A stretch of 64,000 nucleotides of DNA from positions 1 through 64,000 of the forward strand of contig JARGXX010000070.1 of NCBI GenBank assembly GCA_030374765.1. The letters are read 5' to 3'. The notes under the pieces were generated by a model. It searched no databases, was not told the DNA's origin, and saw nothing but the letters and a program-made list of their open reading frames with translations. Source of the stretch: Agarophyton chilense (lineage: Eukaryota > Rhodophyta > Florideophyceae > Gracilariales > Gracilariaceae). The position numbers and the translations under genes were made by a program. Of the stretch, positions 63,263-64,000 are shown in pieces (within the stretch, counting starts at the first letter, position 1; every line of letters begins with the position of its first letter).

Positions 63263-64000
63263 TGTAGGACAACACTTGGAGCGGAGACACCACGAAGATG
63301 TTCGGGATCTTCCTCTCTTGAGAGACACGCCTCAGGCGGAGGAGACGCGTCCGAGCAGAGCACAGAAACAGAGCCACTCTGGAAAGGCACGACGCAGTCG
63401 GGCGTAAGACCGAAGCGAATCCGGCAGGATATACCTAGAGTGTTTAGGTGAGAACGGCACAGTCCGGGGTGTGACAAATCCTAGACGGAGCGGTATCACG
63501 GCGATTGTCGGAAAAGGAGCGAGGAAACACTCGTATGGGGGGACGAGCGAGGTGAGTGAGGCGGCCACTCACGACAGCCAAAAAGGAGAACAAAATAAAG
63601 ACGGGGGCGAAAACCTATACAGGGGCGAGACTACGACAAGTGTTGGCGATTAAATATGAACCCACGGTGGTGGTAGCACTCTGATCGACAGAGGGGTGGA
63701 TGAACTAACGTGCAACGGGCGCTCACGCAGTATGCGGTGAAGACGCGCCGAAGGCGAAAAGTTCAGAGCCAAGAATCCCTCCTTGGAATCTCCCAAGAGG
63801 GTGTTTACTGCGAAGCAGTGCTCAACCTCCTAAGTAGTGTTGCGCGCGGCCCCTGACAGTGGGCGCGCGCCCGAGAAATAGACACTAAATAGCGAGAGCG
63901 TAGCTAAATAAATACTGAAAATTACTAAATAATACTAACCATTAGGTAGAATCCGGGCCACGTGTGGCACGCCTCGCACTCGAGCGTCGGCATCCGTGCA
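63263..64000 (-). repeat. 5' LTR of gypsy B, copy 2 (cut by window end)
   Basis: First 738 bp of the LTR seen at 12,988-13,779; the flank that would show whether gypsy A follows is outside the window. Confidence 0.9.

Larger units (their letters stand above)
50268..64000. repeat. Second copy of a ~50.26-kb-spaced segmental duplication (first copy 1-13,779)
   Basis: The whole block matches positions 1-13,73x in the same order and orientation: transposon right half, the 5' half of gypsy B, then the LTR of B. The offset is nearly constant (transposon right end 7,011 versus 57,275, a difference of 50,264). Reading the two side by side shows scattered substitutions and small indels, about 2% by eye. 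The first copy continues past its B LTR into gypsy A and the MLH1 C-terminus; the second is cut by the window end inside the LTR. Both copies share most nonsense codons, so those arose before duplication. Allelic haplotypes joined in an assembly could give the same picture. Confidence 0.95.
57276..64000 (-). mobile_element. Ty3/gypsy element B, 5' half, copy 2
   Basis: LTR, gag and pol up to the transposon insertion; the matching 3' part is at 27,799-32,088 on the other side of the transposon. Total without the transposon is about 11 kb. Confidence 0.85.

Noticed and set aside
1-64000. Bacterial features, CRISPR arrays, tRNA or rRNA genes
   Set aside because: None recognised by reading; the gene families, promoters and introns are eukaryotic.

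Overview
This is eukaryotic nuclear DNA, dense in transposable elements. The visible introns have GTRAGT donors and CTGAC/CTAAC branch points, LTR retrotransposons are abundant, and the host-type genes are eukaryotic (MLH1, MED13-like, DCP1, a TsaD/OSGEPL1 fragment). Mostly intron-poor genes, roughly balanced GC, mixed Ty3/gypsy and Ty1/copia content and a Uma2/DUF820 gene make a red alga (a Chondrus-like florideophyte) my best guess. A fungus or another alga is not excluded. I recognised no tRNA, rRNA or CRISPR array.

The window is a set of nested insertions seen in permuted order. Level 1 is an MLH1 gene. Level 2 is Ty3/gypsy element A, inserted in MLH1 with 371-bp LTRs and a perfect ATATG target duplication. 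Its 5' end and the MLH1 middle are at 24.9-27.8 kb, and its 3' end and the MLH1 C-terminus are at 13.8-17.5 kb. Level 3 is Ty3/gypsy element B (about 790-bp LTRs, minus strand, chromodomain, plus an extra antisense gene), lying inside the pol of A. Level 4 is a 25.2-kb DNA transposon (32,089-57,275) with 29-bp terminal inverted repeats, inserted precisely in the integrase C-terminus of B. Level 5 is a young copia element (40,756-45,252) inside that transposon.

Positions 1-13,779 and 50,268-64,000 are two copies of the same sequence, offset by about 50.26 kb and roughly 2% diverged by eye. MLH1-C (16.4 kb) therefore precedes MLH1-N (24.9 kb), as expected if the whole nested locus is tandemly duplicated (or was permuted through a circle), with the junction between 17.5 and 24.9 kb. 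That stretch holds a multi-pass membrane protein gene, a Uma2-fold protein with a 7/11-residue coiled-coil repeat, and a fragmented gene with a RanBP2-like zinc finger.

The 25-kb transposon carries two convergent genes at its right end. The minus-strand gene looks like a Plavaka/KDZ-type (CACTA-like) DDE transposase; the plus-strand partner is unrecognised. Next to them is an array of short back-to-back introns. The rest of its interior is cargo: a MED13-like gene, a DCP1 pseudogene with its own promoter, a TsaD-family fragment, a 51-bp minisatellite and several unknown fragments. Most coding sequences here carry a few in-frame stops, so most of the elements and host genes are probably dead.
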